A stretch of 64,000 nucleotides of DNA, taken from positions 434,001-498,000 of the forward strand of contig NZ_PVTX01000001.1 of NCBI RefSeq assembly GCF_003003075.1. Direction: 5' to 3'. Positions 52,343-61,788 of this stretch are shown here, piece by piece. This stretch comes from Isoptericola halotolerans (GTDB lineage Bacteria; Actinomycetota; Actinomycetes; Actinomycetales; Cellulomonadaceae). Position 1 is the stretch's first letter; each line of letters opens with the position of its first letter. Position numbers and translations under genes: made by a program. The notes under the pieces are model-generated. The model did not search any database. It saw only the letters and a program-made list of their open reading frames with translations, and was not told the DNA's origin.

Positions 52343-52939
52343 TCAGAGCGCGGCGACCCAGTCGGCGACGGCGGCCGCGACGGCGTCGTCCTGGTTCCGG
52401 ACGTCGTGGGCCCCTGGCAGGGTGACGGTGCTGACCGGACCCGGGACGGCGGCGGTGTGGGCGGCCAGCTCGGCGGGGCTGCCGAAGGGGTCCCGGTCGC
52501 CGGAGACGAACAGCACGGGGACGTCGAGCTGTCCGAAGTGGTCGACCCGGAGCCTGTCGGGCTTGCCGGGCGGGTGGAGCGGGTAGCTGAGGAGCACCAG
52601 CCCGGCGGCAGGGAGTCCGTCGGCCACCGCCATCGAGCACATGCGCCCGCCGTACGAGCGACCGCCGAGCAGGATCCGCTCCGTGCCCACGCCGAGCTCG
52701 GCCGCGAGGTCCTCGGCCTCGGCACGCAGGTGCGCGATCGCGACGGGCGGCCGGTCCGGGGCTCGCTTGCCGGCGAGGCGGTACGGGAAGTCGACGCGGC
52801 GGACGGCCAGTGCGGGCGACGTCGGGGTCGGCGTGGCCAGCCTGTCCGCGACGGCGCGCAGGGTGTGGTGGTCGCGGTCGGCCCCGGCCCCTGGGGTGAG
52901 GAGGAGCCCGGCCGGACGGGAGGGTGACGCGGTCGACAT
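52343..52939 (-). CDS. alpha/beta hydrolase, KANL3/Tex30-like
   Basis: 198-residue soluble hydrolase. GLLLTPGAGADRDHHTL starts the fold, the nucleophile elbow is GGRSYGG, the acid is in VSGDRDPFG and His in LPGAHDVR. This matches the compact KAT8-regulatory/Tex30 group, whose bacterial substrates are unknown. ATG 52939. Divergent from the GH43 gene across 68 bp containing an 8-bp inverted repeat, so both may share a regulator. Confidence 0.85.
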   Translation of the reverse strand: MSTASPSRPAGLLLTPGAGADRDHHTLRAVADRLATPTPTSPALAVRRVDFPYRLAGKRAPDRPPVAIAHLRAEAEDLAAELGVGTERILLGGRSYGGRMCSMAVADGLPAAGLVLLSYPLHPPGKPDRLRVDHFGQLDVPVLFVSGDRDPFGSPAELAAHTAAVPGPVSTVTLPGAHDVRNQDDAVAAAVADWVAAL

Positions 52940-52956
52940 GGACCCCAGTCTCGCGC

Positions 52957-52984
52957 ACGATGTAACGTGTCCGTTCTACATCGT
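52957..52984. promoter_or_regulatory. inverted repeat in the GH43/hydrolase promoter, motif ACGATGTAA
   Basis: ACGATGTA (52957-52964) and TACATCGT (52977-52984) are exact reverse complements 12 bp apart. The 9-mer ACGATGTAA (52957-52965) also occurs, inverted, at 54099-54107 upstream of the MFS gene. Likely binding sites for a pentose/arabinan-responsive repressor that is not encoded in this window. Confidence 0.6.
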
Positions 52985-53007
52985 TGTACACACTGAACGA
53001 GGACACC

Positions 53008-54045
53008 ATGACGGACCAGGTCGCCACCAACCCGATCGTGCTGCAGCGCGCCGACCCGCACGTGCTGCGCCACGACGGGCAGTACTACTTCACCGGCTCG
53101 TACCCGGCGTACGACCGGGTGGTGCTGCGTCGGGCCGCCCGGCTCGAGGACCTCCAGGAGGCGCCCGAGGTCACCATCTGGTCCCGTCACGAGTCCGGCC
53201 CGCAGTCGCACCTGATCTGGGCTCCCGAGATCCACCGGGTCGACGGCGCCTGGTACGTCTACTACGCCGCCGCGCCGAACGACCACGGCACCGCGGACGC
53301 CCCCGGGGCGCACGAGACCTTCAACCACCGCGTGTTCGTCCTGGAGTGCACGGCGGACGACCCGCTCACCGGCGAGTGGGTCGACCGGGGCCAGGTGGAC
53401 ACCGGGTGGGAGAGCTTCGCGCTGGACGCGACGAGCTTCGTCCACGGCGGGCACCAGTACCTCGTGTGGGCCCAGCAGCACCTCGCGGTGCGCGGCCACT
53501 CCAACCTGTACATCGCCCGGATGGCGAACCCGTGGACGCTCGCCACGCCGGCCGTGGAGCTCTCCCGCCCCGAGCACGACTGGGAGGTCAAGGGCTTCTG
53601 GGTCAACGAGGGGCCGTCCGTGCTGGTGCGCGGCGGGCGGGTGTTCCTGACGTACTCGGGCGCCGCGACCGGCATCGACTACGCCATGGGTCTGCTGACC
53701 GCGGACGAGGGAGCCGACCTCCTCGACCCGGCCTCGTGGACCAAGAGCGCCGAGCCGGTGTTCGTCTCGGACCCGGCGGTGGGTCAGTACGGCCCGGGCC
53801 ACAACTCGTTCACGGAGTCGCCCGACGGCGAGACCGTGCTCGTCTACCACGCCCGGACGTACACGGAGATCGCCGGCGACCCGCTGTGGGACCCCAACCG
53901 CCACGCGCGGGCGCAGGTCCTGCCCTTCGACGCCGACGGCGACCCGGTCTGGGGCACGCCGGTGCCGGACACGCGCCCGGTGCCGACGTCGACCGAGGTG
54001 CTCGCGCCGGACGGCGCCCCGAGCATGGCCTTCGTCACACCCTGA
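53008..54045 (+). CDS. GH43 glycosidase (probable exo-alpha-L-arabinofuranosidase, GH43_26-like)
   Basis: Cytoplasmic (no signal peptide) five-bladed propeller enzyme, 345 residues. RADPHVLRHDGQYYFTGSYPAYDRVVLRRA holds the catalytic base Asp, HLIWAPEIHRVDGAWYVYYAA is the conserved second blade, LDATSF the pKa-modulating Asp, and VNEGPSVLVRGGRVFLTYSG the acid Glu. The AYDRVVLRRA stretch is close to that of GH43 subfamily 26 arabinofuranosidases. It would trim imported arabino-oligosaccharides. ATG 53008 follows GAGGA by 5 nt. The downstream MFS transporter shares the upstream motif. Confidence 0.9.
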   Translation: MTDQVATNPIVLQRADPHVLRHDGQYYFTGSYPAYDRVVLRRAARLEDLQEAPEVTIWSRHESGPQSHLIWAPEIHRVDGAWYVYYAAAPNDHGTADAPGAHETFNHRVFVLECTADDPLTGEWVDRGQVDTGWESFALDATSFVHGGHQYLVWAQQHLAVRGHSNLYIARMANPWTLATPAVELSRPEHDWEVKGFWVNEGPSVLVRGGRVFLTYSGAATGIDYAMGLLTADEGADLLDPASWTKSAEPVFVSDPAVGQYGPGHNSFTESPDGETVLVYHARTYTEIAGDPLWDPNRHARAQVLPFDADGDPVWGTPVPDTRPVPTSTEVLAPDGAPSMAFVTP

Positions 54046-54098
54046 CGTTCGTGCAGGTGACGGGCTTGTCGACCGGCCAGTAGGTGCCCGAGGCACTA

Positions 54099-54107
54099 TT
54101 ACATCGT
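54099..54107. promoter_or_regulatory. second copy of the ACGATGTAA motif, upstream of the MFS gene
   Basis: TTACATCGT (reverse complement ACGATGTAA) lies 70-78 bp before the MFS gene start and repeats the GH43 promoter motif. Flanks continue similarly (TACATCGTT in both). Supports co-regulation with the GH43 gene. Confidence 0.5.
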
Positions 54108-54176
54108 TTACCGTTGCGGGGTACGGGCACACCGCAGGCCGCAGCCGGCCGTGCCAGAACAGCCGGAGGGAAACCG

Positions 54177-55556
54177 ATGTCGGTCCAGCACCAGTCCAGC
54201 CAGCCGCAGGCGCCGACGCCGCACGCGCCGACCAGGGGCGCCCGGGCGCGCGACGCCCTGCGCAGGCCGGCCTTCTGGAACATCGGTGGGCTGTTCTTCT
54301 TCTACTTCGCCATCTGGCAGCTCGTGATGACCTTCCTCAGCCTCTGGCTGGAGCAGGAGGCCGGGATGACGAGCGGGAACATCGGTCTCGTCTTCTCGGT
54401 GATCGCGCTGGTGGCGTTCTGCCTGCAGCCGCCCTACGGCTACATCCAGGACCGCCTCGGGCTGCGCAAGCACCTCTTCGCGTTCGTGGTGGTGTGCGGG
54501 GCGCTCATGGGCCCGTTCTTCGCGTTCGTGTTCCTGCCGATCGTCGGCGTCAACCAGGTGCTCGGCGCCGTCGTCGCCGGTGCGTTCCTCGCCCTGGTCC
54601 TCAACGCCGGGGTGAGCGTGGTCGAGGCGTTCAACGAGCGCACCTCGCGGGCGAACGGCTTCGAGTACGGCCACGTGCGCCTCTTCGGCTCCCTGGCCGG
54701 TGCGACCGCCTCGCTCGTCGGTGGCTTCGTCTGGGCGTCGGACCCCGACAACATCTGGTGGGCCGCCACCTTCTCGGCGATCGTCCTCGGCGCCCTGCTC
54801 CTGGTCGTGCGCACCCCGAAGCCTGGCGATCCCGGGTACGCGGCCGTGAGCGCCGACCGCGACACGGCCACCACGGAGAACACCACCGGGAGCACCGCCG
54901 GGACCGCCGCCGAGGCGTCCGGCTCGCAGGCGCTCAGGACGCTGCTCAAGGACCGCTCGTTCGTCGGCTTCATGGTGCTGATGTTCGGCACCGCGGCCCT
55001 CTACGACGTCTTCGACCAGCAGTTCCCGAACTACTTCGCCGACCATGCCACCGCCGTCGCCGACCCCGAGGTCTTCTTCTCGCGGGTCGTGTTCGTGCAG
55101 ATCCTGCTCGAGGCGGCGGTCATGGTCGTCATGCCGTTCGTCATCAACCGCATCGGTGCCCGGTGGGGGCTGATCGCCTTCGCCGCGGTGCTCGTGGTGC
55201 GCGTGCTCGGCACGGCCTTCATCACGTCCACGGAGATGCTGGTCGTGTGGCGGCTCCTGGCGGCGCTCGAGATGCCGCTCATGCTGGTCTCCGTCATGAA
55301 GTACGTGACCCGCATGTTCGACGTGAAGTTCTCCGCCACCGCCTACATGATCGGGTTCAGCATGTCCAAGGCGGCCGGCGTCTTCGTCTTCTCGTGGCTG
55401 TTCGGCCTCTCCTACGACGCCATCGGGTACGCGCACTCCTACCTGATCATGGGCGGCGTGGTCATCGCGGTGACGCTCGTCGCCAGCTTCCTCATGCGTG
55501 ACGACCGTGGCCGCGTGGCGCCCGGCGCCGGGGACCTCACGCCCGCAGGACGGTGA
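54177..55556 (+). CDS. MFS sugar transporter (oligosaccharide:H+ symporter type)
   Basis: Twelve-helix secondary transporter, 459 residues, of the LacY-like oligosaccharide/H+ symporter class: FWNIGGLFFFYFAIWQLVMTFLSLWL near the N-terminus, QDRLGLRKHLF loop between helices 2 and 3, an acidic/Thr-rich cytoplasmic loop in the middle (about 215-260), and NRIGARWGL in the second half. ATG 54177 follows GGAGGG. It is placed to import arabino- or other short oligosaccharides for the GH43 enzyme. Its 3' end overlaps the convergent stress-protein gene by 20 bp. Confidence 0.88.
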   Translation: MSVQHQSSQPQAPTPHAPTRGARARDALRRPAFWNIGGLFFFYFAIWQLVMTFLSLWLEQEAGMTSGNIGLVFSVIALVAFCLQPPYGYIQDRLGLRKHLFAFVVVCGALMGPFFAFVFLPIVGVNQVLGAVVAGAFLALVLNAGVSVVEAFNERTSRANGFEYGHVRLFGSLAGATASLVGGFVWASDPDNIWWAATFSAIVLGALLLVVRTPKPGDPGYAAVSADRDTATTENTTGSTAGTAAEASGSQALRTLLKDRSFVGFMVLMFGTAALYDVFDQQFPNYFADHATAVADPEVFFSRVVFVQILLEAAVMVVMPFVINRIGARWGLIAFAAVLVVRVLGTAFITSTEMLVVWRLLAALEMPLMLVSVMKYVTRMFDVKFSATAYMIGFSMSKAAGVFVFSWLFGLSYDAIGYAHSYLIMGGVVIAVTLVASFLMRDDRGRVAPGAGDLTPAGR

Positions 55557-56460
55557 CGGGGCAGCCCGCGAAGTCCAGCACCTGACGGCTGGTCGACCCC
55601 AGCACCAGCCGGTCGAAGCCGCCCAGCCCGCGCGCGCCGACCACCAGCCGGTCCGCTCCCTGGGAGGCCTCGATGAGCACCTTCGCGGCCTGCCCGTGCA
55701 CGACCCGGGGGCGGATCCGGTCGGCCGGGACGTCCACCTCGGCAGCCGTGATCGCGGCGTCCAGGCACTGGCGGGCGAAGTCCTCGTAGTCGCTGATCGG
55801 CGGGGCCCACCCCCACGAGCCCGGCAACGGCGCGAGCGTCGTGATCTGCCACGCGAACACCGGTTCCAGCAGGGCGCCCGACCGCGCCGCCACCTCGGCC
55901 CCGTGCCGCAGCGCGGCGACGGACGGTGCGGACGTGTCCACGCCCACCACCACGCGTGGGGCGGCCGACGGCGGAGCGGCGGCCGCGTCCACCGGTCCGG
56001 CTCCTGCGGTGGCCGGGGCGTCCGGGCCGGTGGCGTCGTCGTGCGGCTCGTCCGTCGGCCGGTCGACGTGGCGCACCACCGTGACGGGGACGTGCGCGTT
56101 CTCCACGACCGTCGAGGACACCGAACCGAGGATGCGGCGTCCGAGCCGTCCCCGCCGCCGTCGGCCGAGCACGAGCATCTGGGCCTCGGCGCTCGCGGCG
56201 AGCAGCGCGTCGGGGATCGGCCCGGGCAGGACGGCGTACTCGGCGTCGAACGGCTCGTGCCGCTCCCGCGCGCGGTCCAGGATGGCGGCCGTCTCGGCGC
56301 GCACCTCGTCCAGCACCCCGGTGAGCTCCGCCTCGTCCACGTCCGGGGCGACGCGCAGGACGGTCAGCGGATGTCCGCTCGACGAGGCCTCCATGACCGC
56401 CCAGTCGAGTGCCTCGTCCGCCTCGACCGAGCCGTTGACGCCCACGACGATGCCTTCCAT
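55537..56460 (-). CDS. tandem universal stress protein (UspA-type)
   Basis: 307-residue soluble protein with two Usp domains (about 1-130 and 168-307) joined by an Ala/Pro-rich linker. Each has the start V-VGVNGS/VVGVDTS and the ATP-binding glycine loop GRRRRGRLGRRILGSVSSTVV and GARGLGGFDRLVLGSTSRQVL. ATP binding is likely for both. Its last 20 bp overlap the MFS gene on the opposite strand, leaving no room for a terminator between them. ATG 56460. Confidence 0.92.
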   Translation of the reverse strand: MEGIVVGVNGSVEADEALDWAVMEASSSGHPLTVLRVAPDVDEAELTGVLDEVRAETAAILDRARERHEPFDAEYAVLPGPIPDALLAASAEAQMLVLGRRRRGRLGRRILGSVSSTVVENAHVPVTVVRHVDRPTDEPHDDATGPDAPATAGAGPVDAAAAPPSAAPRVVVGVDTSAPSVAALRHGAEVAARSGALLEPVFAWQITTLAPLPGSWGWAPPISDYEDFARQCLDAAITAAEVDVPADRIRPRVVHGQAAKVLIEASQGADRLVVGARGLGGFDRLVLGSTSRQVLDFAGCPVTVLRA

Positions 56461-56483
56461 ACCGCCAGCCTAGGGCGCGCGGG

Positions 56484-57146
56484 TCAGCGACGCCCGGGCG
56501 GGTGCAGCAGCGACCGGATCGGCCGGGTGACCACGTCGACGCGGTCCACCAGGTCGGCCGGTCCCGTGACGACGAGGTCCCGCCCCGGCAGCGAGACGTG
56601 CACGGCCGTGACGTCCCGGACGCGGACCCGGGTCGCCGGCCGGGAGGTCCCGTCGACGGTCAGCTCCGCGCTCTCGAGCGGCACGGCGTCCACCTCCGTC
56701 ACGATCGACCGCATCGCGCTGCGGTAGTCCGCGAAGTCGTCCGCGAAGTCCGAGGTGCCGTGCGGCGTCTGCGTCGTGTCAGGCTCCACGGGAGAGGCGA
56801 TGTCCGCGTGCAGGGGCGCGACCAGCGCGCCGCTCGCCGCCGCGCGCACCACGTCCTCCACCGCGTCGGCCGCCACCGGCGTCCGCAGCGTCTCCACCTC
56901 GAAGGACTCCCGCGCGAAGGTGCGGTACGACCGGACGAACCGGTCCGACGTCGGGTCGGTCTCGTCGTCGTACCCCGTGAGGGCCTCGTCCTCCAGGTCG
57001 AGGCCCCAGATCAACGGGTCCACGACCTCGCCGACCACTCCCGAGAACCGCGCCAGGCGCGCGTCCACCGGATCGGGCGGCCCCGGTCGCCCGCTCCGCG
57101 GCCGACCGGCCCGGCCCTGCCCCGCCTCGCGTCCGACGTCGTCCAT
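56484..57146 (-). CDS. hypothetical acidic protein upstream of the stress protein
   Basis: 220-residue soluble protein, acidic in its middle (DLEDEALTGYDDETDPTSDRFVRSYRTFARESFEVETL) with a basic, disordered first 40 residues. Two hydrophobic strands near the end (VTAVHVSLPGRDLVVTGPADLVDRVDVVTRPIRSLL). I recognise no family. ATG 57146 follows GGGGAGGG by 6 nt; upstream frame lacks a ribosome site. Same strand as the Usp gene (23-bp gap), so probably one transcript; upstream lies the clpC promoter region. Confidence 0.65.
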   Translation of the reverse strand: MDDVGREAGQGRAGRPRSGRPGPPDPVDARLARFSGVVGEVVDPLIWGLDLEDEALTGYDDETDPTSDRFVRSYRTFARESFEVETLRTPVAADAVEDVVRAAASGALVAPLHADIASPVEPDTTQTPHGTSDFADDFADYRSAMRSIVTEVDAVPLESAELTVDGTSRPATRVRVRDVTAVHVSLPGRDLVVTGPADLVDRVDVVTRPIRSLLHPPGRR

Positions 57147-57227
57147 GGTGGCCCTCCCCGTGTGCGGCGACCTGTTCTGCCCACCATTGCTCCGCGAGCG
57201 GTGTCTCGGCAACGGGGCGCGCCGTCA

Positions 57228-57240
57228 CGCCCCTGGCGAA
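57228..57240. promoter_or_regulatory. candidate ClgR site upstream of clpC
   Basis: CGC-CCCTG-GCGAA fits the CGC-N5-GCG pattern of ClgR operators, with one base off the C. glutamicum consensus as I remember it. It lies 114-126 bp upstream of the clpC ATG. ClgR control of clp genes is known in actinobacteria; this site is a prediction. Confidence 0.45.
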
Positions 57241-57353
57241 CAAGGGCATCTGGAGGGGGGTGGGCGTGTTGGGAGCGAATAGAGTCGTAGCGGTCAGGCT
57301 GTCGCCGTCGATCCGACGGGGCCAGGAAAACGCCGCTCGTGAGGGAGCAGCAC

Positions 57354-59921
57354 ATGTTCGAGAGATTTACGGACCGAGCCCGTCGGGTGGTCGTCCTCGC
57401 GCAGGAAGAAGCGAGGATGCTCAACCACAACTACATCGGCACGGAGCACATCCTGCTCGGCCTCATCCACGAGGGTGAGGGCGTCGCCGCCAAGGCGCTG
57501 GAGTCGCTGGGCATCTCGCTCGACGGCGTGCGCGCGCAGGTCACCGAGATCATCGGTGAGGGCCAGCAGGCCCCGAGCGGGCACATCCCGTTCACCCCGC
57601 GTGCCAAGAAGGTGCTGGAGCTGTCGCTGCGCGAGGCGCTGCAGCTCGGCCACAACTACATCGGCACGGAGCACATCCTGCTCGGCCTCATCCGCGAGGG
57701 TGAGGGCGTGGCGGCGCAGGTGCTCACCAAGATGGGTGCCGACCTGAACAAGGTGCGTCAGCAGGTCATCCAGCTGTTGAGCGGCTACCAGGGCAAGGAG
57801 CCGGTCGCCGCCGGCGGCCCGCAGGAGGGGCAGCCCTCCGGGTCCGCGGTGCTGGACCAGTTCGGCCGCAACCTGACGCAGGCAGCGCGCGAGGGCAAGC
57901 TGGACCCGGTCATCGGGCGGAAGCCCGAGGTCGAGCGGGTCATGCAGGTGCTGTCGCGCCGCACCAAGAACAACCCGGTCCTCATCGGCGAGCCCGGCGT
58001 CGGCAAGACGGCCGTCGTCGAGGGGCTGGCGCAGGACATCGTGCGCGGCGACGTGCCCGAGACGCTCAAGGACAAGCAGCTCTACACGCTGGACCTGGGC
58101 GCCCTGGTGGCCGGCTCGCGCTATCGCGGTGACTTCGAGGAGCGCCTGAAGAAGGTGCTCAAGGAGATCCGCACGCGGGGCGACATCATCCTGTTCATCG
58201 ACGAGATCCACACCCTGGTGGGTGCCGGCGCCGCCGAGGGCGCGATCGACGCCGCCAGCATCCTCAAGCCGATGCTGGCCCGTGGTGAGCTCCAGACCAT
58301 CGGTGCCACGACGCTCGACGAGTACCGCAAGCACGTCGAGAAGGACCCGGCGCTGGAGCGTCGCTTCCAGCCCATCCAGGTCAACGAGCCGTCGATGGAG
58401 CACGCGATCGAGATCCTCAAGGGTCTGCGCGACCGCTACGAGGCGCACCACCGGGTGTCCATCACGGACGCCGCGCTCGTCTCGGCCGCCCAGCTCGCCG
58501 ACCGGTACATCAACGACCGGTACCTGCCCGACAAGGCGATCGACCTCATCGACGAGGCGGGCGCGCGCCTGCGCATCCGCCGGATGACGGCCCCGCCGGA
58601 GCTCAAGGAGCTCGACGAGCAGATCGCGGAGGCCCGTCGCGACAAGGAGTCCGCGATCGACGACCAGGACTTCGAGAAGGCCGCCGGCCTGCGTGACACC
58701 GAGAAGCAGCTCACGCAGCAGCGCGCCGACAAGGAGAAGGCCTGGAAGTCGGGCGACCTGGACACCGTCGCGGAGGTCGACGAGGAGCTCGTCGCCGAGG
58801 TGCTGGCGATGTCGACCGGCATCCCGGTCGTCAAGCTCACCGAGGAGGAGTCGAGCAAGCTCCTGCACATGGAGGACGAGCTGCACAAGCGGGTCGTCGG
58901 CCAGGACGTCGCCATCAAGGCGCTGTCCCAGGCGATCCGCCGCACGCGTGCGGGTCTCAAGGACCCGAAGCGTCCCGGTGGCTCGTTCATCTTCGCCGGG
59001 CCCACCGGCGTCGGGAAGACCGAGCTCGCCAAGGCGCTCGCCGAGTTCCTGTTCGGCGACGACGACGCGCTCATCCAGCTCGACATGTCGGAGTTCTCGG
59101 AGAAGCACACGGTCTCGCGGCTGTTCGGCTCGCCCCCCGGGTACGTCGGCTACGACGAGGGTGGTCAGCTCACCGAGAAGGTGCGCCGCCGTCCGTTCTC
59201 CGTGGTCCTGTTCGACGAGGTGGAGAAGGCCCACGCGGACATCTTCAACTCGCTGCTGCAGGTGCTCGAGGACGGTCGCCTCACCGACTCCCAGGGTCGT
59301 GTGGTCGACTTCAAGAACACCGTCATCATCATGACGACCAACCTCGGTACGCGGGACATCGCCAAGGGCGTCCAGACCGGCTTCAACGCCGGCGGCGACC
59401 TGGTGACGGACTACCAGCGGATGCGGGCGAAGGTCAACGAGGAGCTCAAGCAGCACTTCCGGCCCGAGTTCCTCAACCGTGTCGACGACACGATCGTGTT
59501 CCCGCAGCTGTCCGAGCAGGAGATCATCGAGATCGTCGACCTCGAGGTCGCCAAGCTCGACAAGCGTCTGCGCGACAAGGACATGGGCATCGAGCTCACC
59601 CCGGCGGCCAAGAAGCTGCTGGCGGAGAAGGGCTACGACCCGGTCCTCGGTGCGCGGCCGCTCAAGCGGGCGATCCAGCGGGAGATCGAGGACGCGCTGT
59701 CCGAGAAGATCCTGTTCGGCGAGCTCAAGTCCGGCGAGATGGTCCTCGTCGACGGCGAGGGCGAGGGCATCCTCGGGGAGTTCACGTTCCGCGGGGTGCC
59801 GAAGTCCGAGCACGACCGCGGGCCCGTCTCCGTGGGCGCCGCCGCGGCGCTCGACGCACCCACCGGCGTCTCCGTGTCCGACCTGCCGCCCACCGGGCAG
59901 ATGCAGGCCGGCGCCGAGTAG
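57354..59921 (+). CDS. clpC: ClpC AAA+ unfoldase
   Basis: Hexameric chaperone that unfolds proteins for ClpP. 855 residues: two Clp-N repeats (about 1-150), first AAA+ module with Walker A GEPGVGKT at 212, the UVR-containing middle domain (about 420-460), second AAA+ module with Walker A GPTGVGKT at 549 and the ClpP-binding loop near 670. Start ATG 57354 follows GAGGGAG by 6 nt; N-terminus [23 protein letters not shown] is standard. A tail of about 50 residues beyond the AAA+ core is disordered. A candidate ClgR site lies upstream; terminator downstream. Confidence 0.98.
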   Translation: MFERFTDRARRVVVLAQEEARMLNHNYIGTEHILLGLIHEGEGVAAKALESLGISLDGVRAQVTEIIGEGQQAPSGHIPFTPRAKKVLELSLREALQLGHNYIGTEHILLGLIREGEGVAAQVLTKMGADLNKVRQQVIQLLSGYQGKEPVAAGGPQEGQPSGSAVLDQFGRNLTQAAREGKLDPVIGRKPEVERVMQVLSRRTKNNPVLIGEPGVGKTAVVEGLAQDIVRGDVPETLKDKQLYTLDLGALVAGSRYRGDFEERLKKVLKEIRTRGDIILFIDEIHTLVGAGAAEGAIDAASILKPMLARGELQTIGATTLDEYRKHVEKDPALERRFQPIQVNEPSMEHAIEILKGLRDRYEAHHRVSITDAALVSAAQLADRYINDRYLPDKAIDLIDEAGARLRIRRMTAPPELKELDEQIAEARRDKESAIDDQDFEKAAGLRDTEKQLTQQRADKEKAWKSGDLDTVAEVDEELVAEVLAMSTGIPVVKLTEEESSKLLHMEDELHKRVVGQDVAIKALSQAIRRTRAGLKDPKRPGGSFIFAGPTGVGKTELAKALAEFLFGDDDALIQLDMSEFSEKHTVSRLFGSPPGYVGYDEGGQLTEKVRRRPFSVVLFDEVEKAHADIFNSLLQVLEDGRLTDSQGRVVDFKNTVIIMTTNLGTRDIAKGVQTGFNAGGDLVTDYQRMRAKVNEELKQHFRPEFLNRVDDTIVFPQLSEQEIIEIVDLEVAKLDKRLRDKDMGIELTPAAKKLLAEKGYDPVLGARPLKRAIQREIEDALSEKILFGELKSGEMVLVDGEGEGILGEFTFRGVPKSEHDRGPVSVGAAAALDAPTGVSVSDLPPTGQMQAGAE

Positions 59922-59953
59922 CCCGGAGCGGGCTTCCCGCCGACTGACGACGC

Positions 59954-59989
59954 AAGGCCCCGGACCCTCCTCACAGGGTCCGGGGCCTT
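59954..59989 (+). terminator. terminator between clpC and the HAD gene
   Basis: AAGGCCCCGGACCCT (59954-59968) pairs perfectly with 59975-59989; loop 6 nt; 15-bp stem ending in CTTCG. Lies between two convergent genes and can serve both. Confidence 0.9.
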
Positions 59990-60002
59990 CGTCGTGCCCG
60001 GC

Positions 60003-60674
60003 TCAGCGCAGCCGGGCCAGGACCTGCGCGGCGAGGTCGGCGACGTCGTCGACGGTCCCGACGACGCCCGCGCGCTCGAGCTCGCCCGGAGCGGCGTAGC
60101 CCCAGCTCACGCCCAGGCAGCCGATGCCGTGCTCCGCCGCACCGTGGACGTCGTGCTCGCGGTCGCCGACCATCAGCACCGGGCCGTCCTCGGGCGCGGC
60201 CGGGGACTGCCGCCCGAGCGCGGCGAGCGCCTTGGCGATCACGTCGGCCTTGGTCGAGGTCGCCTCGTCCAGCGGAGCGCCGAACACGTCGTCCACCAGC
60301 GCGGAGAGGCCGAACCGCTCGCAGATCGGCCGTGCGAACACCTCGGGCTTGCTCGTGGCCACGGCGAGGACGCAGCCGGCCGCGCGCAGCTCGCGCAGGG
60401 CCGCCGGGACGCCGTCGAACACCGAGTTGTTGAACATGCCGCCGGCCGTGAAGGCCGCACGGTAGGCGACGAGCGCCTCGCCGACCCGTTCGCGGGGCAC
60501 GCCGTGGGTGGGGAAGGAGTCCGTGATCGGCGGGCCGACGAACGAGCGCAGCGTGGCGGCGTCGGGCACCGGCAGGCCGAGCGTGCGGTAGGCGTGCGCC
60601 GCCGACGCCGTGATGCCCGGCGCAGAGTCCATGAGCGTGCCGTCGAGGTCCAGCAGGACGAGGGGTGTGGTCAC
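60003..60674 (-). CDS. HAD-superfamily phosphatase (phosphoglycolate phosphatase-like)
   Basis: 223-residue soluble phosphatase. Canonical motif I LLDLDGTLMDS with both Asp, motif II VATSKPE, motif III/IV SLTKADVIAKAL, and VLMVGDREHDVHGA. This is the Gph/PpaX class (HAD-IA) acting on phosphoglycolate, nucleotides or other small phosphates. The GTG start at 60674 gives MTTPLVLLDLDGTL. Last gene of this leftward stretch, convergent with clpC. Confidence 0.9.
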   Translation of the reverse strand: MTTPLVLLDLDGTLMDSAPGITASAAHAYRTLGLPVPDAATLRSFVGPPITDSFPTHGVPRERVGEALVAYRAAFTAGGMFNNSVFDGVPAALRELRAAGCVLAVATSKPEVFARPICERFGLSALVDDVFGAPLDEATSTKADVIAKALAALGRQSPAAPEDGPVLMVGDREHDVHGAAEHGIGCLGVSWGYAAPGELERAGVVGTVDDVADLAAQVLARLR

Positions 60675-60696
60675 GGCGCCAGGCTACGTGCCAGGT

Positions 60697-61710
60697 TCAG
60701 ATCGCCCGCGCGTGCTCCACGAGCCGGTCGAAGCCCTCGTCCAGCGCGCGGTCGACCACCTGCGCTTCGGGGTGCGCGTCGTACCAGGCGATCTGCTCGT
60801 GGGCGCCCTGGTCGTAGGTGATGGTGGTGCCGAAGTCGGGCACGAGCGCCCGCAGCTTGGCGCAGTCGAACAGCATGGAGTGCGCCTTGTCGCCGAGGAG
60901 ACCGTCGCCGACGTCGGGCAGGACGTGCGCGATCGTCTCGGACGGCACGTGCACGATCTCGGGGTCGGGGACCCCCGCCGCGGCGCCCAGCCACGTGTAG
61001 ACCTGGTCCCAGGTGGGGGCGTGCGTGCCCATGATCTGGAACGTGTCGCCCACGGCGTGCGGGTGGCCCAGCAGGCCGACGAACCCGACGGCGAAGTCGT
61101 CCGTGTGGGTCAGCGTCCACAGGCTCGTGCCGTCGCCGTGCACGACGACGGGCTTGCCGGCCCGCATCCGGGCGACGTCCGTCCAGGCCCCGCTCGTCGG
61201 CAGCAGGGTGCGGTCGTAGGTGTGGCTGGGGCGCACGACGGTTGCCGGGAACGCGTCCTCGCGGTACGCGCGCACCAGGAGGTCCTCGCCGGCGATCTTG
61301 TCGCGGGAGTACCGCCAGTACGGGTTGCGCAGCGGGGTCGACTCCGTGACCGGGAGGCGTGAGGGCGGCGTCTGGTACGCCGAGGCGCTCGAGACGAACA
61401 CGTACTGGCCGGTGCGCCCCGTGAACCGCTCGACGTCCCGGGCCACGTGGTCGGGGGAGAAGGCGCGGAACTGGGCGACGACGTCGAAGTCGCGGCCGGC
61501 CAGCGCGGCGTCGACCGCGTCGTCGTCGGCCGCGTCCGCGACGAGCGTCTCGACGTCGGTGGGCAGCGGGCGGGTCGTCGAACGGCCGCGGTTGAGAACG
61601 GTGACGCGGTGGCCCTGCGCCACCGCGCGGGTCACCGAGGCGGCGCTGATGACGCCGGAGCCGCCGATGAACAGGATGCTCTGCGGGTTGCGGGTTCGTG
61701 TGGGGGTCAT
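60697..61710 (-). CDS. NAD-dependent epimerase/dehydratase (extended SDR)
   Basis: Soluble Rossmann-fold enzyme, 337 residues. ILFIGGSGVISAASVTRAVAQGHRVTVLNRG is the dinucleotide-binding start; the Tyr-x3-Lys motif reads YSRDK; VVRPSHTYDRTLLP and TLTHTDDFAVG follow the pattern of UDP-glucose-4-epimerase-like enzymes. Two ATGs (61710 and 61719) are possible; I use 61710. Role unknown, perhaps in sugar-nucleotide conversion. It lies between the HAD gene (22-bp gap) and the IclR gene on the same strand. Confidence 0.87.
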   Translation of the reverse strand: MTPTRTRNPQSILFIGGSGVISAASVTRAVAQGHRVTVLNRGRSTTRPLPTDVETLVADAADDDAVDAALAGRDFDVVAQFRAFSPDHVARDVERFTGRTGQYVFVSSASAYQTPPSRLPVTESTPLRNPYWRYSRDKIAGEDLLVRAYREDAFPATVVRPSHTYDRTLLPTSGAWTDVARMRAGKPVVVHGDGTSLWTLTHTDDFAVGFVGLLGHPHAVGDTFQIMGTHAPTWDQVYTWLGAAAGVPDPEIVHVPSETIAHVLPDVGDGLLGDKAHSMLFDCAKLRALVPDFGTTITYDQGAHEQIAWYDAHPEAQVVDRALDEGFDRLVEHARAI

Positions 61711-61788
61711 GGCAGCCATGGTGCCCGACGGGGTGCCGTTCGGCACCGGGCGGGGCGGTCGGTGCGCGTGGTCGGCGCTCGCTGCCCG

